Part shown: one piece after another, positions 25,865 through 34,470 of the stretch
How positions within the stretch are numbered: the stretch's first letter is position 1
Layout of the letters: each line of letters opens with the position of its first letter
NCBI RefSeq assembly: GCF_019511445.1
Contig: NZ_JAEUAN010000016.1
Span: forward strand, 1-64,000
Reading direction: 5' to 3'
Origin: Aliirhizobium wenxiniae
Lineage (GTDB): Bacteria; Pseudomonadota; Alphaproteobacteria; Rhizobiales; Rhizobiaceae
DNA: 64,000 nt
The notes under the pieces: generated by a model
The model's database searches: none
Told to the model about the DNA's origin: nothing
The model's input: only the letters and a program-made list of their open reading frames with translations
Position numbers and translations under genes: made by a program

Positions 25865-25926
25865 GCTCTTTATTCTTGCGCATGCCTTTACCCCAAAACC
25901 GGTGACCACTTTCGGGAGACATGCTG
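25865..25926. repeat. Rhizobial intergenic palindromic element
   Basis: The sequence around CGCATGCCTTT ... AAAACCGGTGACCACTTTCG ... ACATGCT matches the widespread rhizobial motif with GCATGNTCCCGAAAACCGGTT and a mirror ATCATGC arm. It lies between the lacI-family stop and the terminator and encodes no protein. Confidence 0.55.
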
Positions 25927-25941
25927 TAGCTCATATCATGC

Positions 25942-25970
25942 AAAAAGCCCGGCACTTGGCCGGGCTTTTT
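25942..25970. terminator. Bidirectional terminator between lacI-family gene and gnd
   Basis: AAAAAGCCCGG (25942-25952) pairs with CCGGGCTTTTT (25960-25970). The stem has A and T tracts on both sides, so it can stop transcripts from both converging genes. Confidence 0.9.
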
Positions 25971-25992
25971 CATCTAGTCTATCAAATGCCGA

Positions 25993-27465
25993 TCAGGCGA
26001 AATCGGCGAGACCGCTGCCCCAGGGGCCGTGGTGCTTGTCGACGCCATCGAGACGGTCGAAGCCGTGCGCGCCGAAGAAGTCGCGCTGGGCCTGGATGAG
26101 ATTGGCCGTGCCCCTGCCCCGACGATAGGCGTCGAAATAAGAAAGAGCAGAGGTGAGCGCCGGAGCCGGAAGGCCGTTCAGCGCTGCGTAGGAGACGATC
26201 CGGCGAAGCGCGCCGTCGGTTTCCTTGACCATCTGCGAGAAGGCCGGGGTGACGATGAGGTTCGCCACGTTCGGGTCCTTGGTGAAGGCCGAGGTGATCT
26301 CATCGAGGAACTGCGAACGGATGATGCAGCCGGCGCGCCAGATTTTTGCGATCGTCGGCATCGGCAGGTTCCAGCCGAACTCCTTCGAGGCTTCCGCCAT
26401 GACGGCAAAGCCCTGCGCATAAGCGCCGATCTTGGCGGCCAGAAGCGCGAGTTCCAGATCGGCGAGGAATGCCATGCCATCCTTCGGACGATCTACCAGA
26501 GCCGGCTTGCCGAGGATTTTTTCAGCGGCCTGGCGCTCGGAGCGGAGCGAGGAGATGACGCGGCCGGCAACGGCAGCTTCGATCGCGGTCGCTGCGACAC
26601 CCATGTTCTGGGCCTCGATGACCGACCACTTGCCGGTGCCCTTCTGGCCGGCCGAATCGACGATCACGTCGACCATCGGTTTGCCGGAAATCGGGTCGGT
26701 CGCCTTCAGCACCTTTTCCGAGATTTCCATGAGGTAGGAATCGAGGCGGCCTTCGTTCCAGCGGCCGAAGACTCCACCGATTTCGGCCGCACTCATGCCG
26801 AGGCCATCGCGCAGGATGCCGTAGATTTCGGCGATCATCTGCATGTCGGCATATTCGATGCCGTTATGGATCGTCTTGACGAAGTGACCGGCGCCGTTTT
26901 CGCCGAGCCAGTCGACGCAGGGCTCACCGTTGAATTTTGCCGAGATCGAGGTCAGCACCTTCTCGACGCGCTTCCAGCTTTCCTCGGTGCCACCGACCAT
27001 GATGGACGGTCCGTGACGCGCACCTTCTTCACCGCCGGAAACGCCCATGCCGATGAAGGTCAGGTCGCTGCCTTCGAGGCTCTTGAAGCGGCGCATCGTG
27101 TCGCGGAAGTTGGCATTGCCGGCGTCGATCATGATGTCGCCGGAGGACAGGTAGGGCTTGAGGAGTTCCATCTGCTGATCGACCGGATCGCCGGCCTTGA
27201 TCATGATGATGATCGGGCGCGGTGGGCGGATTGCCTTGATGAAATCTTCCATCGTTTCGCACGGAATGATCTGGCCCTGAAGAGCGCCTGCATCCGCGTA
27301 AAATTTCTTCGTGACTTCGACCGTACGGTTGAAGACTGCGATCTTGTTGCCTTTTTCGGCGATGTTGAGCGCAAGGTTGGCGCCCATGACGCCGAGACCG
27401 ATTAGGCCGATTTCTGCCTGTTCCACGGGAGGAGCCTCCGATTTTGTTGCGCCTTCTTTTGGCAT
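25993..27465 (-). CDS. gnd: 6-phosphogluconate dehydrogenase, decarboxylating
   Basis: This enzyme oxidises 6-phosphogluconate to ribulose 5-phosphate with NADP+ in the oxidative pentose phosphate pathway. It is 490 residues long, a full-size long-form enzyme. The Rossmann motif is IGLIGLGVMGANLALNIAEKG, the cofactor-specificity residue follows in VFNRT, and the substrate and catalytic segments are GVSGGEEGARHGPSIMVGG and GHFVKTIHNGIEYADMQ. The C-terminus has DFFGAHGFDRLDG. It begins with an unusual hydrophilic lead of ~17 residues. It lies downstream of ccoS on the same strand with a 91-base gap, probably as a separate unit. Confidence 0.95.
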   Translation of the reverse strand: MPKEGATKSEAPPVEQAEIGLIGLGVMGANLALNIAEKGNKIAVFNRTVEVTKKFYADAGALQGQIIPCETMEDFIKAIRPPRPIIIMIKAGDPVDQQMELLKPYLSSGDIMIDAGNANFRDTMRRFKSLEGSDLTFIGMGVSGGEEGARHGPSIMVGGTEESWKRVEKVLTSISAKFNGEPCVDWLGENGAGHFVKTIHNGIEYADMQMIAEIYGILRDGLGMSAAEIGGVFGRWNEGRLDSYLMEISEKVLKATDPISGKPMVDVIVDSAGQKGTGKWSVIEAQNMGVAATAIEAAVAGRVISSLRSERQAAEKILGKPALVDRPKDGMAFLADLELALLAAKIGAYAQGFAVMAEASKEFGWNLPMPTIAKIWRAGCIIRSQFLDEITSAFTKDPNVANLIVTPAFSQMVKETDGALRRIVSYAALNGLPAPALTSALSYFDAYRRGRGTANLIQAQRDFFGAHGFDRLDGVDKHHGPWGSGLADFA

Positions 27466-27556
27466 TGGTGCGCCATGGGGGCAAGGGAGCGATTGTCTAA
27501 TTCGGCCACATTCTGCATTTGTCTGCCCCCATAGCCACCCCTATAATGGAGGCCCG

Positions 27557-27709
27557 TCAGCCGGGGCGATCCTCACCATCATCGATGATGCGCCAGGCGG
27601 CACCGTCCAGGTCCTCATACTGGCCGTTCTTCAAAGACCAGAGGAAGGCCGCAAGACCAAGGCCTCCGAGGAAAAGCGCGACCGGGATGAGATAGAGGAG
27701 CATGTTCAT
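27557..27709 (-). CDS. ccoS: cbb3 oxidase maturation protein CcoS (FixS)
   Basis: This 50-residue single-span membrane protein reads MNMLLYLIPVALFLGGLGLA at the N-terminus and continues AFLWSLKNGQYEDLDGAAWR, the standard CcoS layout with a WSLKxGQYEDLDG motif. It is needed for inserting cofactors into the cbb3 oxidase. The ATG overlaps the ccoI stop by four bases (ATGA), so it is the coupled last gene of ccoGHIS. Confidence 0.95.
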   Translation of the reverse strand: MNMLLYLIPVALFLGGLGLAAFLWSLKNGQYEDLDGAAWRIIDDGEDRPG

Positions 27710-29985
27710 GCGGCGCGCATCCTCCCCTTGTCAGCCATTTCCTCAGGCCCTGCCTGTGCCGCCAGATCCTCGCTGCCGATCCGGTTCAGCCTGAGCGCAT
27801 TGACGACGACGATGATCGACGAGGTGGACATGGCGACGGCTGCGATCAGCGGCGTTGCATAACCGGCAAGTGCGATCGGCACGGCGATGATGTTGTAACC
27901 GATGGCAAGCGCGAAATTCTGCCGGATGAGTTGACCGGCCCGACGCGAGATATCGATCGCCAGCGGCACGGCATTGAGGCTTTCATGCATGAAGACGAAA
28001 TCGGCAGCCTTGCGGCCGATATCTGCCGCGGTAGCAGGCGCCATCGACACATGGGCTGCGGCGAGCGCCGGCGCATCGTTGATGCCGTCGCCGACCATCA
28101 GGACCTTGCGGCCTTCACCGGCAAGCGAGGCGCAATAATCGGCCTTGCCCTTGGGAGAGACTTCCGCCTTCCAGCGGGCGATACCGAGTTGAGCCGTCAG
28201 CGCCCTTACCGGTCCGGCGCGATCACCCGAGACGAGGTCTACCGGCATGCCATCGGCCTCGAGCGCGCGGATGGCCAAAGCGGCGTCCTGGCGAAGCGCA
28301 TCCTCGAAACGGATGCAGGTGACTTCGTGACCGTCACGCGACAGCACGACTTCGAGATCGACGTTTTCGCTGCCGCTCACGTCACCGCAGGCGAAGCGGC
28401 GGTTGCCGAGCCGGTAGAGCCCTTCGCCACGGCGCGCCTCCAACCCGCTTCCGGGGATTTCAATGACGTCGTCAAAGAGCGGGAACGGGCCGGATGCCAC
28501 AGCACAGATCGCCCGAGACAGCGGATGGCGCGAATGGGCGGCAAGACCGGCTGCGAGCGACAGGACCGGTCCCGGAATATCGCTGCCATTGACAAGGCGC
28601 GGACGGCCGAGCGTCAGGGTTCCGGTCTTGTCGAAAATGACGCTGTCCGCCTGGGCGAGCCGCTCCATGGCCGAGCCATCCTTGACCATGATGCCGTTCT
28701 TGAAAAGGCGGCCGGCGGCGACGACCTGGACGGCCGGTACGGCAAGGCCGAGTGCACAGGGGCAGGTGATGATCAGGACCGCGATGGCGATCAGCATGGC
28801 CCGCTTCCAATCTCCACCGGCAAAGCCCCAGGAGACAAAGGCGGTGATCGCCAGAAGGTGGACGGCCGGCGAATAATATTGCGCGGCGCGGTCTGCGAGA
28901 CGGCGGTAACCGGCCTTGGCGCCTTCGGCCACTTCCATCAGCGAGATCACTTCGGCTAGGAAGGATTCTCTTGCCGTCGCGGTGACCTTGATGACGAGCG
29001 AGCCAGTGAGGCTGAGCGTGCCGGCATGGACTGCGGCACCGGATGCGACCGCCTGCGGCGCACTTTCGCCGTTGACGATCGAGACGTCGAGATCACTCGC
29101 GCCCCATTCGACGGTGCCATCGACGGGAATGCGTTCACCGGCAGCAATCGCAACGCGATCTCCGGGTTTCACATCCTCGACCGGGCGGTATTCGCGTGTG
29201 CCGTCAGGCAAAACGACCATGGCACCGCGTGGTGACAGGCGTGCAAGACCACTGATCGCCGCCCTCGCCCTGTCACGCATGATATGGTCGAGCGTGCGGC
29301 CAATCAGCAGAAAGAACAGAAGCGAGACGGTGGCATCGAACCAGGCGTGCTGGCCGTGATGCATGGTTTCCCACAGAGACACCGCATAGGATAGCGTGAT
29401 CGCCAATGCGATCGGCACATCCATATTGGTGCGGCCGCGCTTCAGCGCGCCCCATGCGGATATGTAGAAAAAACGGCCGCCATAAATGAGCGCGGGTGCG
29501 GCGATAAAGGCCGATATCCAGTGGAACAGGTCGCGCGTGGCATCATCGGCACCGGACCAGACGGAAACCGACAGAAGCATGATGTTGGCGGCGGCGAAAC
29601 CGCATAGGGCGACGGCGCGCACGAGGTCGCGCTGCAGCTTGTCACCGTCATCGAGCGAGGCATCGAAGAGATAGGCGTCATAGCCCGTTGCCGCGGTTAT
29701 CGACCCGACGAAATCGGCCGGATCGACAGCAGGCGCGTCGGGCTTCTGGTGCCAGACGATAGAGACGCGTTTGGTCGAGAGATTGACGCGGGCCTTTTCC
29801 ACCGAAGGCATAGCCTTCAAGGCATTTTCGATCGAGACGATGCAGGCACCGCAATGGACGCCGGGGACGCTCAGGTCCACCTGTCGCCTGCCCTCACCGA
29901 GATCGCGGCTTGCCAGCAGCATTTCTTCGGAAGACGGTGCGGATCTGACTATCTCGCCTTCCGTTCCGGGGGCGCAGCAGCTCAT
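27706..29985 (-). CDS. ccoI: Copper-transporting P-type ATPase CcoI (FixI)
   Basis: This 759-residue P1B ATPase exports copper for assembly of the CuB site of cbb3 oxidase. It has an N-terminal CC pair (MSCCAPG), a heavy-metal-associated domain with CGAC at 45-48, and a transmembrane CPC at 408-410 in IITCPCALGLAVP. The phosphorylation loop DKTGT is at 452-456, followed by the hinge GDGINDAPAL. It overlaps ccoH and ccoS by four bases each. Its copper is used for oxidase biogenesis rather than detoxification, as the operon context shows. Confidence 0.96.
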   Translation of the reverse strand: MSCCAPGTEGEIVRSAPSSEEMLLASRDLGEGRRQVDLSVPGVHCGACIVSIENALKAMPSVEKARVNLSTKRVSIVWHQKPDAPAVDPADFVGSITAATGYDAYLFDASLDDGDKLQRDLVRAVALCGFAAANIMLLSVSVWSGADDATRDLFHWISAFIAAPALIYGGRFFYISAWGALKRGRTNMDVPIALAITLSYAVSLWETMHHGQHAWFDATVSLLFFLLIGRTLDHIMRDRARAAISGLARLSPRGAMVVLPDGTREYRPVEDVKPGDRVAIAAGERIPVDGTVEWGASDLDVSIVNGESAPQAVASGAAVHAGTLSLTGSLVIKVTATARESFLAEVISLMEVAEGAKAGYRRLADRAAQYYSPAVHLLAITAFVSWGFAGGDWKRAMLIAIAVLIITCPCALGLAVPAVQVVAAGRLFKNGIMVKDGSAMERLAQADSVIFDKTGTLTLGRPRLVNGSDIPGPVLSLAAGLAAHSRHPLSRAICAVASGPFPLFDDVIEIPGSGLEARRGEGLYRLGNRRFACGDVSGSENVDLEVVLSRDGHEVTCIRFEDALRQDAALAIRALEADGMPVDLVSGDRAGPVRALTAQLGIARWKAEVSPKGKADYCASLAGEGRKVLMVGDGINDAPALAAAHVSMAPATAADIGRKAADFVFMHESLNAVPLAIDISRRAGQLIRQNFALAIGYNIIAVPIALAGYATPLIAAVAMSTSSIIVVVNALRLNRIGSEDLAAQAGPEEMADKGRMRAA

Positions 29986-30476
29986 TTTCTTGCTCCATGA
30001 ACGGAAACGCGTTCCGCATGATGCAGGATGCGTTCACCGCCACGCTCGGCAATCGCTTCGACGATCCAGTGACCCGGCAGAACCTCGCGGGAAGCATGGA
30101 AGACGCCCGGCGCTCCGGCTACCATTTCGATGCTGAAATCCTGATGCTCACCAACGGGGCGCTTGAAGTTGAGGACAAGGCGGTCGGCTTCGACCGGCTG
30201 ACCATCTGCATCCAGAACTTCGTAGCTTGCGCCATCGGCGGTGACGGCAAGTCTGCCGTTGACACCGCTTGCGGCGAGCGCGCGCGCCTGCGCCACCTTG
30301 CCGTTGAACTGCTGGCTGGCGACATAGGTGTTGGGGACGACAAGGCCGCTCCATGTGGTGACGGCGTTGTAGGCCATGAAGACATTGACCGAGATGATCG
30401 TGCCGAAGAAGAGCACCATGACGCCCGCCATGTGCCAGCCCGTGAAAACGAAGCCCTTTTGCGATGCAGTGCTCAT
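29982..30476 (-). CDS. ccoH: cbb3 oxidase assembly protein CcoH (FixH)
   Basis: This 164-residue protein has one N-terminal membrane helix (FTGWHMAGVMVLFFGTIISVNVFM) and a periplasmic beta-rich domain with the FixH pattern YVASQQFNGKVAQARAL. It assists late assembly of the cbb3 oxidase. Both ends overlap neighbours by four bases. The long in-frame neighbours on other frames are shadows. Confidence 0.94.
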   Translation of the reverse strand: MSTASQKGFVFTGWHMAGVMVLFFGTIISVNVFMAYNAVTTWSGLVVPNTYVASQQFNGKVAQARALAASGVNGRLAVTADGASYEVLDADGQPVEADRLVLNFKRPVGEHQDFSIEMVAGAPGVFHASREVLPGHWIVEAIAERGGERILHHAERVSVHGARK

Positions 30477-32059
30477 CTTTTGCCTCCTGGTACAAAGAAA
30501 TTGGCCGAGTAGCTGTTGCGCTCGTGGCTGGAACGGTCTTCGGCGATGAAATGGAAGGATGCTTCGCGCTTGGCTTCATCACGCGGCAGCGTGACGTAGA
30601 CCTTAAGCGCCATTGCCTTGTCCGGTGCGACCTCGATGGCGAATTCGCGGCCCGGCACGTCGGAGATGCCGATGATCTTCATCGTGGCATCGGGCACGCC
30701 ATCCAGCGACAGCATGATCGTGCGCGGTTCAGGAATCATGTTGAGAAGACGGACCGTGTAGCCGTTTCGAATGGAACCGTCCGATTCCATGACGAATTGC
30801 GGATTGCGGTCATGGAGCACGTTGATCTCCAGCCGGTCGCGAGACAGAAGCGCGACGATAAGGCCGATGCCGACCGCGGTCCATACGCCCATGTAGAGCA
30901 GCGTGCGCGGCCGCAGCAGTATCTTCCAGTCGAAGTGGCGAACGCCGTCCACGAAACCGCCATCAGGCTTGCGGGTCCGGGTGGGGTCGATCGGCGCGGT
31001 ACCATTGGCGGTCGCAAGCGCCATGTTTGCATCGTATTCGTCGAGCGTCGCATAAGCGATCAGGCCGCGTTCCTTGCCGATCTTGTCCATCACGCCATCG
31101 CAGGCGTCGATACAGAGCGCACAGGTGATGCAGGCCATCTGCTGGCCATCGCGAATGTCGATGCCCATGGGACAGACTGCGACGCAGGCGTTGCAATCGA
31201 CGCAGTCACCGACCACCTGCCCCGCGGCTGCCGCCTTCTTGGCGTGGCGGCTGCGCGGTTCGCCGCGCCAGTCGTTATAGGTCACGACCAGCGAATGTTC
31301 GTCGAGCATGGCGCCCTGGATACGCGGCCAGGGACACATGTAGATACAGACCTGTTCGCGCATCAGCCCACCGAGCAGGTAGGTGGTGGCGGTCAGGATG
31401 GCGACGGTGGAATAGGCGACGAAGGCGGCCTGACCGGTGACGAAATCGAAGGCGAGCGAAGGCGCATCGGCGAAGTAAAAGATCCAGGCACCGCCTGTCG
31501 CGATCGCTATGGCAATCCAGATCGAGTGTTTGACCACGCGCTTGACGATCTTGTTCACCGTCCAGGGGCCGGCATCGAGTTTCATGCGGGCGTTACGATC
31601 GCCTTCGATGAAGCGTTCGACGACCAGGAACAGGTCAACCCATACTGTCTGGGGACAGGCATATCCACACCATGCGCGACCGACGGCGGAGGTCAGCAGG
31701 AACAGGCCAAAGCCTGCCATGACCAGAAGGCCGGCGACGAAGATGAATTCCTGCGGCCAGATCTCGATGAAGAAGAAATAGAAACGGCGGCTGGCGAGAT
31801 CGACGAGGACGGCCTGATCCGGAGCGAAGGGACCACGATCCCAACGGATCCAGGGAGTGAGATAGTAGATGCCAAGCGTAACTAGCATCACCAGCCATTT
31901 GAACCGGCGGAATCGCCCCTCGGCGCGCTTCGGGAAGATCTTTTGGCGTTTTTCGTAAAGCGGCTGGCGTTTTTCGCCGGGCGAATGGACCGCCTTGGCA
32001 TCGATCCGTTCGACAGATGCGTCACCTGCGGCGGCGCTTTCGGCGGTATAGATATTCAT
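30473..32059 (-). CDS. ccoG: cbb3 oxidase accessory ferredoxin-like protein CcoG (FixG)
   Basis: This is a 528-residue membrane protein with about five helices and cytosolic Fe-S sites. It carries CGYACPQTVW and a double cluster motif CVDCNACVAVCPMGIDIRDG and CITCALCIDACDGVM, and a C-terminal periplasmic Ig-like domain. It is thought to reduce copper for cbb3 assembly. The start at 32059 has AGGAATGTTCCG upstream; in-frame ATGs 21-60 bases further 5' lack this. An FNR-type box is centred 58 bases upstream, so the ccoGHIS operon should be induced at low oxygen. Confidence 0.95.
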   Translation of the reverse strand: MNIYTAESAAAGDASVERIDAKAVHSPGEKRQPLYEKRQKIFPKRAEGRFRRFKWLVMLVTLGIYYLTPWIRWDRGPFAPDQAVLVDLASRRFYFFFIEIWPQEFIFVAGLLVMAGFGLFLLTSAVGRAWCGYACPQTVWVDLFLVVERFIEGDRNARMKLDAGPWTVNKIVKRVVKHSIWIAIAIATGGAWIFYFADAPSLAFDFVTGQAAFVAYSTVAILTATTYLLGGLMREQVCIYMCPWPRIQGAMLDEHSLVVTYNDWRGEPRSRHAKKAAAAGQVVGDCVDCNACVAVCPMGIDIRDGQQMACITCALCIDACDGVMDKIGKERGLIAYATLDEYDANMALATANGTAPIDPTRTRKPDGGFVDGVRHFDWKILLRPRTLLYMGVWTAVGIGLIVALLSRDRLEINVLHDRNPQFVMESDGSIRNGYTVRLLNMIPEPRTIMLSLDGVPDATMKIIGISDVPGREFAIEVAPDKAMALKVYVTLPRDEAKREASFHFIAEDRSSHERNSYSANFFVPGGKR

Positions 32060-32110
32060 CGGAACATTCCTTTGTCCCATGCTTTGTCCCACCGCGCGAC
32101 CTTGCATTCC

Positions 32111-32124
32111 TTGACGCAAGTCAA
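32111..32124. promoter_or_regulatory. FNR/FixK box upstream of ccoG (TTGACGCAAGTCAA)
   Basis: This is a perfect TTGAC-N4-GTCAA palindrome, the alphaproteobacterial anaerobox variant. It lies 52 bases before the ccoG start and 59 bases before the divergent SRPBCC gene, so it may serve both. Confidence 0.85.
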
Positions 32125-32183
32125 GCCACGCGGCCTTCGCAGACCGGTTAACGCCCCTACCCCCTGCAGGTTAGGGAACGGAG

Positions 32184-32594
32184 ATGACTATGACCCCAAT
32201 GCCCGCTCACATCATTCACCTGACCATCAACAGGCCTTGGCGTGAGGTCTATGACTTCGCATCCCAGCCGGAAAACATGCCCCGCTGGGCTGCTGGCCTT
32301 GCCTCGGGCCTCAAGCCCGAAGGCGAAGACTGGATTGGCGATGGCGGCCCGATCGGAAAGATCCAAGTGCGGTTTGCGCCTGAGAACGACCTCGGCGTCA
32401 TCGATCACACAGTCACGCTTCAGACCGGCATCAGCGTCGAAAACGCCTTGAGGGTCATACCGAATGGCGACGGCGCGGAGATCATGTTTACCCTGCTCCG
32501 GCAACCAGGCACGGACGACAAAGCTTTCGAGACCGATGCCGCCGCGATCCATCAGGATCTCAGCACCCTGAAAAGCATTCTCGAACGACCTTGA
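32184..32594 (+). CDS. SRPBCC-family (polyketide cyclase-like) protein
   Basis: This 136-residue START/SRPBCC fold protein begins with the family's beta strand and helix, AHIIHLTINRPWREVYDFASQPENMPRW, and ends with a long helix (AIHQDLSTLKSILERP). The fold binds a hydrophobic ligand, and no substrate can be assigned. It is the only opposite-strand gene between ccoNOQP and ccoGHIS and shares the FNR-box region with ccoG, which suggests low-oxygen expression. An in-frame ATG at 32199 (MPAHI) is an alternative start. Confidence 0.8.
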   Translation: MTMTPMPAHIIHLTINRPWREVYDFASQPENMPRWAAGLASGLKPEGEDWIGDGGPIGKIQVRFAPENDLGVIDHTVTLQTGISVENALRVIPNGDGAEIMFTLLRQPGTDDKAFETDAAAIHQDLSTLKSILERP

Positions 32595-32641
32595 TTATCC
32601 GGCACAATCTGCCTTTCTGGCTGTCTTTCTGGAAATTCGAC

Positions 32642-32665
32642 GGCCGGGACCCGAAGATCCCGGCC
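32642..32665. terminator. Hairpin between SRPBCC gene and ccoP
   Basis: GGCCGGGA (32642-32649) pairs with TCCCGGCC (32658-32665) between the two convergent stops. There is no T tract on either side, so it may protect ends rather than terminate. Confidence 0.4.
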
Positions 32666-32696
32666 CAAGAGAGTTTCTGACCAAAGGCCTGAAACT

Positions 32697-33560
32697 CTAC
32701 TCCCCGCCTCCCAGGGAATGGACATAGACGGCCAGCTGCTTGACCGTGACATCGCCGAGACGAGTGCCCCATGCCGGCATGACGCCGTGCTTCGGTGCTC
32801 GGATCTGGCTTACAATTTGATCTTCCCCCTGAACTTTCAGCCAGATGGCATCGGCCAGATTCGGTGCGCCCAGATCGCGAATACCCTCGGCATTCTCGCC
32901 GTGACAGGATGCGCAATTGTCCATGAAGACCTGCTTGCCAGGTTCCACCATAGACGGATCACGGGGTTTCCCCGTCAGGCTGACGACGTAGGCTGCTGCC
33001 TGGCGAATTTCATCAGGTTCGATCACGTCGGCAAAAGCAGTCATCTCGCCGATACGCGTATCCGGATCGACGGCATCACGGATGCCGTGCGCGACAGTCT
33101 GGTAGATCGCATCGATACTGCCGCCCCAAAGCCAATCGTCGTCGTTGAGGTTCGGATACCCCTCTCCACCGGCGGCACCCGAGCCGTGGCAGGGCGTGCA
33201 GTTGACGCGGAAAGCCGCGGCACCCCCTGCCATGGCAAACTGGCTCAGCTCCGGATTGGCGAGGATCTCTTCCGGCGTAGCCTGCGCGATCCGCTCAAGA
33301 ATCGCCCCTTGAGCTTCCTTCGCGGCTGCCATTTCAGTCCGCAGCTCACCACGGCTCGAATACCCCAGAACGCCGCGCGTTGCGTCGTTGACCAAAGGCC
33401 ATGCCGGATAAAGGACCGTGTATCCGAGGGCCCAGACGACGGTGGCATAAAACGTCCATACCCACCAGCGCGGCATGGGGTTGTTCAGTTCGCGGATGCC
33501 GTCCCACTCGTGACCGGTGGTTTCGACGCCGCTGATCTCATCGATATGTTTGTCCGCCAT
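32697..33560 (-). CDS. ccoP: cbb3 oxidase dihaem subunit CcoP (FixP)
   Basis: This 287-residue membrane-anchored cytochrome c subunit of the high-affinity oxidase has an N-terminal helix (WWVWTFYATVVWALGYTVLYP). Two c-type haem sites follow at CTPCH (121-125) and CASCH (216-220), with Met ligands in segments such as GEMTAF and VMPAWG. It passes electrons to CcoO/CcoN. It abuts ccoQ by one base. Length and motifs are normal for FixP. Confidence 0.97.
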   Translation of the reverse strand: MADKHIDEISGVETTGHEWDGIRELNNPMPRWWVWTFYATVVWALGYTVLYPAWPLVNDATRGVLGYSSRGELRTEMAAAKEAQGAILERIAQATPEEILANPELSQFAMAGGAAAFRVNCTPCHGSGAAGGEGYPNLNDDDWLWGGSIDAIYQTVAHGIRDAVDPDTRIGEMTAFADVIEPDEIRQAAAYVVSLTGKPRDPSMVEPGKQVFMDNCASCHGENAEGIRDLGAPNLADAIWLKVQGEDQIVSQIRAPKHGVMPAWGTRLGDVTVKQLAVYVHSLGGGE

Positions 33561-33561
33561 C

Positions 33562-33714
33562 TTAGTCCTCCTTCAGAGGGATCTGGGCGGCCTCGTGTGC
33601 TTGAGACTTCGAGCCCGGGCGCAGGGTGAAAAGAATGACGCCGGCAAAGAACAGGGTCATGGCGAGCAGACCCCAGCTGTCAGCGAATTGGCGGAGTGCG
33701 GTATAGGTTTCCAT
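33562..33714 (-). CDS. ccoQ: cbb3 oxidase subunit CcoQ (FixQ)
   Basis: This 50-residue single-helix subunit reads METYTALRQFADSWGLLAMT, then LFFAGVILFTLRPGSKSQAH and an acidic end, which is the standard CcoQ pattern. It stabilises the complex. It has GAGGAGGGCGC before its ATG and lies between ccoO and ccoP in the usual order. Confidence 0.95.
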   Translation of the reverse strand: METYTALRQFADSWGLLAMTLFFAGVILFTLRPGSKSQAHEAAQIPLKED

Positions 33715-33726
33715 ATCGCGCCCTCC

Positions 33727-34458
33727 TCAGCGGTAACCGGTGGTATCGTCATAGGTCGAGAAATCAACCAGCGTGCCGAGCATCTGCAGATAGGCGACCA
33801 ACGCATCCATTTCCGTCAGAACCGCAGGATTCCCGTCGAAATCGCCGACCTTTGCCTTGGGGTAACGCTCCAACAAGGCCGCAGTATCGGCATTCGGATC
33901 AGCCTGTGCTTTCAGGTCGGCATTGGCCTCGGCAACCATCTCGTCGCTGTAAGGGACGCCGACAGCACGGTTTGCCTTCAGATCCATGGAGACATCGGTC
34001 ACTTCGAGCGGTGTTCCCTTGAGGAACGAATAGCTCGGCATGACCGATTCCGGCACGACCGAACGCGGCTCGACAAGGTGCTGTACGTGCCATTCGTTGG
34101 AGTAACGATCGCCGACGCGCGCCAGATCAGGCCCGGTTCGCTTCGACCCCCACTGGAACGGATGGTCATACATCGATTCCGCCGCCAGACTGTAATGACC
34201 GTAGCGTTCCACTTCATCGCGGAACGGACGGATCATCTGGCTGTGACAGACGTAACAGCCTTCGCGGATATAGATGTTGCGACCAGCCAGTTCCAGCGGC
34301 GTGTAGGGCCGCATCCCTTCGACTTTCTCGATGGTGTTTTCGAGATAGAAGAGCGGTGCGATTTCCACGATGCCACCGACCGAAACGACAAGCAGGGAGC
34401 CGACGAGAAGGAGCGTGGCATTTCGCTCGATGAATTTATGTTTATCGAGAAGAGACAT
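33727..34458 (-). CDS. ccoO: cbb3 oxidase monohaem subunit CcoO (FixO)
   Basis: This 243-residue membrane-anchored cytochrome c has an N-terminal helix (LLLVGSLLVVSVGGIVEIAPLF) and one c-type haem site CYVCHSQMIRPF (68-72). It contains the conserved DLARVGDRYSNEWH and PSYSFL segments. It transfers electrons from CcoP to the catalytic subunit. It is the second gene of ccoNOQP. Confidence 0.97.
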   Translation of the reverse strand: MSLLDKHKFIERNATLLLVGSLLVVSVGGIVEIAPLFYLENTIEKVEGMRPYTPLELAGRNIYIREGCYVCHSQMIRPFRDEVERYGHYSLAAESMYDHPFQWGSKRTGPDLARVGDRYSNEWHVQHLVEPRSVVPESVMPSYSFLKGTPLEVTDVSMDLKANRAVGVPYSDEMVAEANADLKAQADPNADTAALLERYPKAKVGDFDGNPAVLTEMDALVAYLQMLGTLVDFSTYDDTTGYR

Positions 34459-34470
34459 GCTGTCAGCTCC

